From contig CALABM010000156.1 of the NCBI GenBank assembly GCA_937885815.1, positions 1 through 16,898 on the forward strand: a stretch of 16,898 bases of DNA. The letters are read 5' to 3'. This document shows, piece after piece, positions 16,465 through 16,898 of this stretch. The stretch's first letter is position 1. Each line of letters opens with the position of its first letter. Position numbers and translations under genes: made by a program. The notes under the pieces are model-generated. The model worked only from the letters and a program-made list of their open reading frames with translations, did no database searches and was not told the origin of the DNA. The DNA comes from an uncultured Verrucomicrobiales bacterium. GTDB taxonomy: Bacteria > Verrucomicrobiota > Verrucomicrobiia > Verrucomicrobiales > Akkermansiaceae.

Positions 16465-16751
16465 TATTCAAAATTAGGGGATACCGTTGATTCCTGAGGT
16501 AAAGGCTGCAGGCGCACTGCCGGCCCCCGCTGAACCAGCCCCTTCTTTTCCAGCTCAGCCACAAAACGCTGCATGGAATCAAAAGCTCTCATAAATGCCG
16601 CAGGCGGAATAACCAGCTGCAAATCTTCATCTTTGGGCAGCTCGGCTTGTCCATCCTCCGCGCCCCCGGTGTAGTGGAACATATCCAGCCTCACCATGCC
16701 ACCGGACAAAGAGACCTTAGCCATTCCATCTGCATATATATATTGTTTCAT
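16464..16751 (-). CDS. Small unrecognised protein, first gene of the secretion operon
   Basis: A 95-residue acidic protein from the ATG at 16751. A GTG at 16757 would add two residues. It has a beta-rich first half (YIYADGMAKVSLSGGMVRLDMF), an acidic linker (GGAEDGQAELPKDEDL) and then a strand and helix (LQLVIPPAAFMRAFDSMQRF). This outline weakly recalls DUF3467-type small proteins (Y-A/N-x-V, L-x-F, then a P-x-A-x-x-F/L helix), but I would not assign that. There is no signal peptide, GG leader, RTX repeat or membrane helix, so it does not look like the exported substrate. Its stop overlaps the exporter start by one base, implying coupled translation and a related role, perhaps as a chaperone or regulator. 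I prefer the ATG start, which has AAGTGGAT in front of it. Confidence 0.6.
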   Translation of the reverse strand: MKQYIYADGMAKVSLSGGMVRLDMFHYTGGAEDGQAELPKDEDLQLVIPPAAFMRAFDSMQRFVAELEKKGLVQRGPAVRLQPLPQESTVSPNFE

Positions 16752-16799
16752 ATCCACTTAAACAAGTACGCCGTTCAGTCTAGCAAACATTCTTATTAC

Positions 16800-16817
16800 T
16801 GTACAGAATAAAGTACA
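16800..16817. promoter_or_regulatory. Inverted repeat TGTAC-N8-GTACA upstream of the secretion operon
   Basis: A perfect 5-bp inverted repeat with an 8-bp AT-rich centre lies about 50-65 nt before the start of the small gene. In size and spacing it fits a dimeric repressor operator, and CTGT-N8-ACAT within it weakly recalls LexA boxes. The operon promoter should lie nearby, but I see no convincing -35/-10 pair. Confidence 0.4.
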
Positions 16818-16846
16818 TAGCATACACACAAACTGTGCAGACCCAA

Positions 16847-16875
16847 GGGGCAGGATGCACATGGCACCCTGCCCC
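16847..16875. other. GC-rich stem-loop at the upstream edge of the secretion operon
   Basis: GGGGCAGG (16847-16854) pairs with CCTGCCCC (16868-16875). An inner TGC/GCA stem encloses ACATG, with one A/C mismatch between the two stems. Neither side has a T-run, so it is not a typical terminator. It could be a factor-dependent end of an upstream minus-strand gene, or part of a dispersed repeat. Confidence 0.45.
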
Positions 16876-16898
16876 CCTCGGAATCCTATGCTACCATA

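Noticed and set aside
13750..16497. Plus-strand open frames at 13750-14592 and 15661-16497 opposite the exporter
   Set aside because: They are antisense to a fully recognisable ABC exporter, with no domain, and arise from high GC third positions.
1..16898. Direct repeat of the tRNA 3' end (attR), insertion sequences or a CRISPR array
   Set aside because: By eye no second copy of the tRNA 3' sequence, no transposase or integrase motif and no regularly spaced repeats were found.

Overview
The window reads as the chromosome of a Gram-negative bacterium, because it carries the inner-membrane and periplasmic parts of a type I secretion system. The species cannot be named from this sequence. The tRNA gene lacks an encoded CCA, most starts lack a strong Shine-Dalgarno, and the secretion genes are clearly GC-richer than the genes in the middle. 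A Verrucomicrobiota-like gut bacterium would fit, but that is only a guess.

Layout: positions 1-101 hold the 3' part of a plus-strand tRNA-Pro(UGG) and its terminator. Every protein gene lies on the minus strand and is described here in transcription order, from high to low coordinates. Block A (16751-12470) holds a small unrecognised protein, an ABC exporter with two degenerate C39-like domains in tandem, and an HlyD-type adaptor. A rho-independent terminator at 12442-12400 closes this block. Block B (12227-191) is a defence island. It runs hsdM, hsdS, a DUF4365-like protein, an AAA/ABC-type ATPase, a small PD-(D/E)XK-like protein, hsdR, a HEPN protein with an RNDIVH motif, and a DUF2971 protein that abuts the tRNA end.

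How the genes work together: HsdM, HsdS and HsdR form a complete type I restriction-modification enzyme with subunit sizes close to the EcoR124 (type IC) family. The hsdS-hsdR gap is where other type I loci carry guard genes, such as prrC or the rlo genes. Here it holds three AT-rich genes. The ATPase has its own near-consensus promoter (TTGCAA-N17-TATAAT) with the -10 box only 8 nt from the ATG, which predicts a leaderless transcript that may also cover the nuclease-like gene and hsdR. The HEPN and DUF2971 genes behind hsdR look like further, separately acquired defence cargo.

The best candidates for something undescribed are the ATPase plus PD-(D/E)XK-like pair nested in the R-M operon, and the double C39-like exporter with its coupled small gene. 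No mobile-element gene, CRISPR array or clear attachment repeat was seen.
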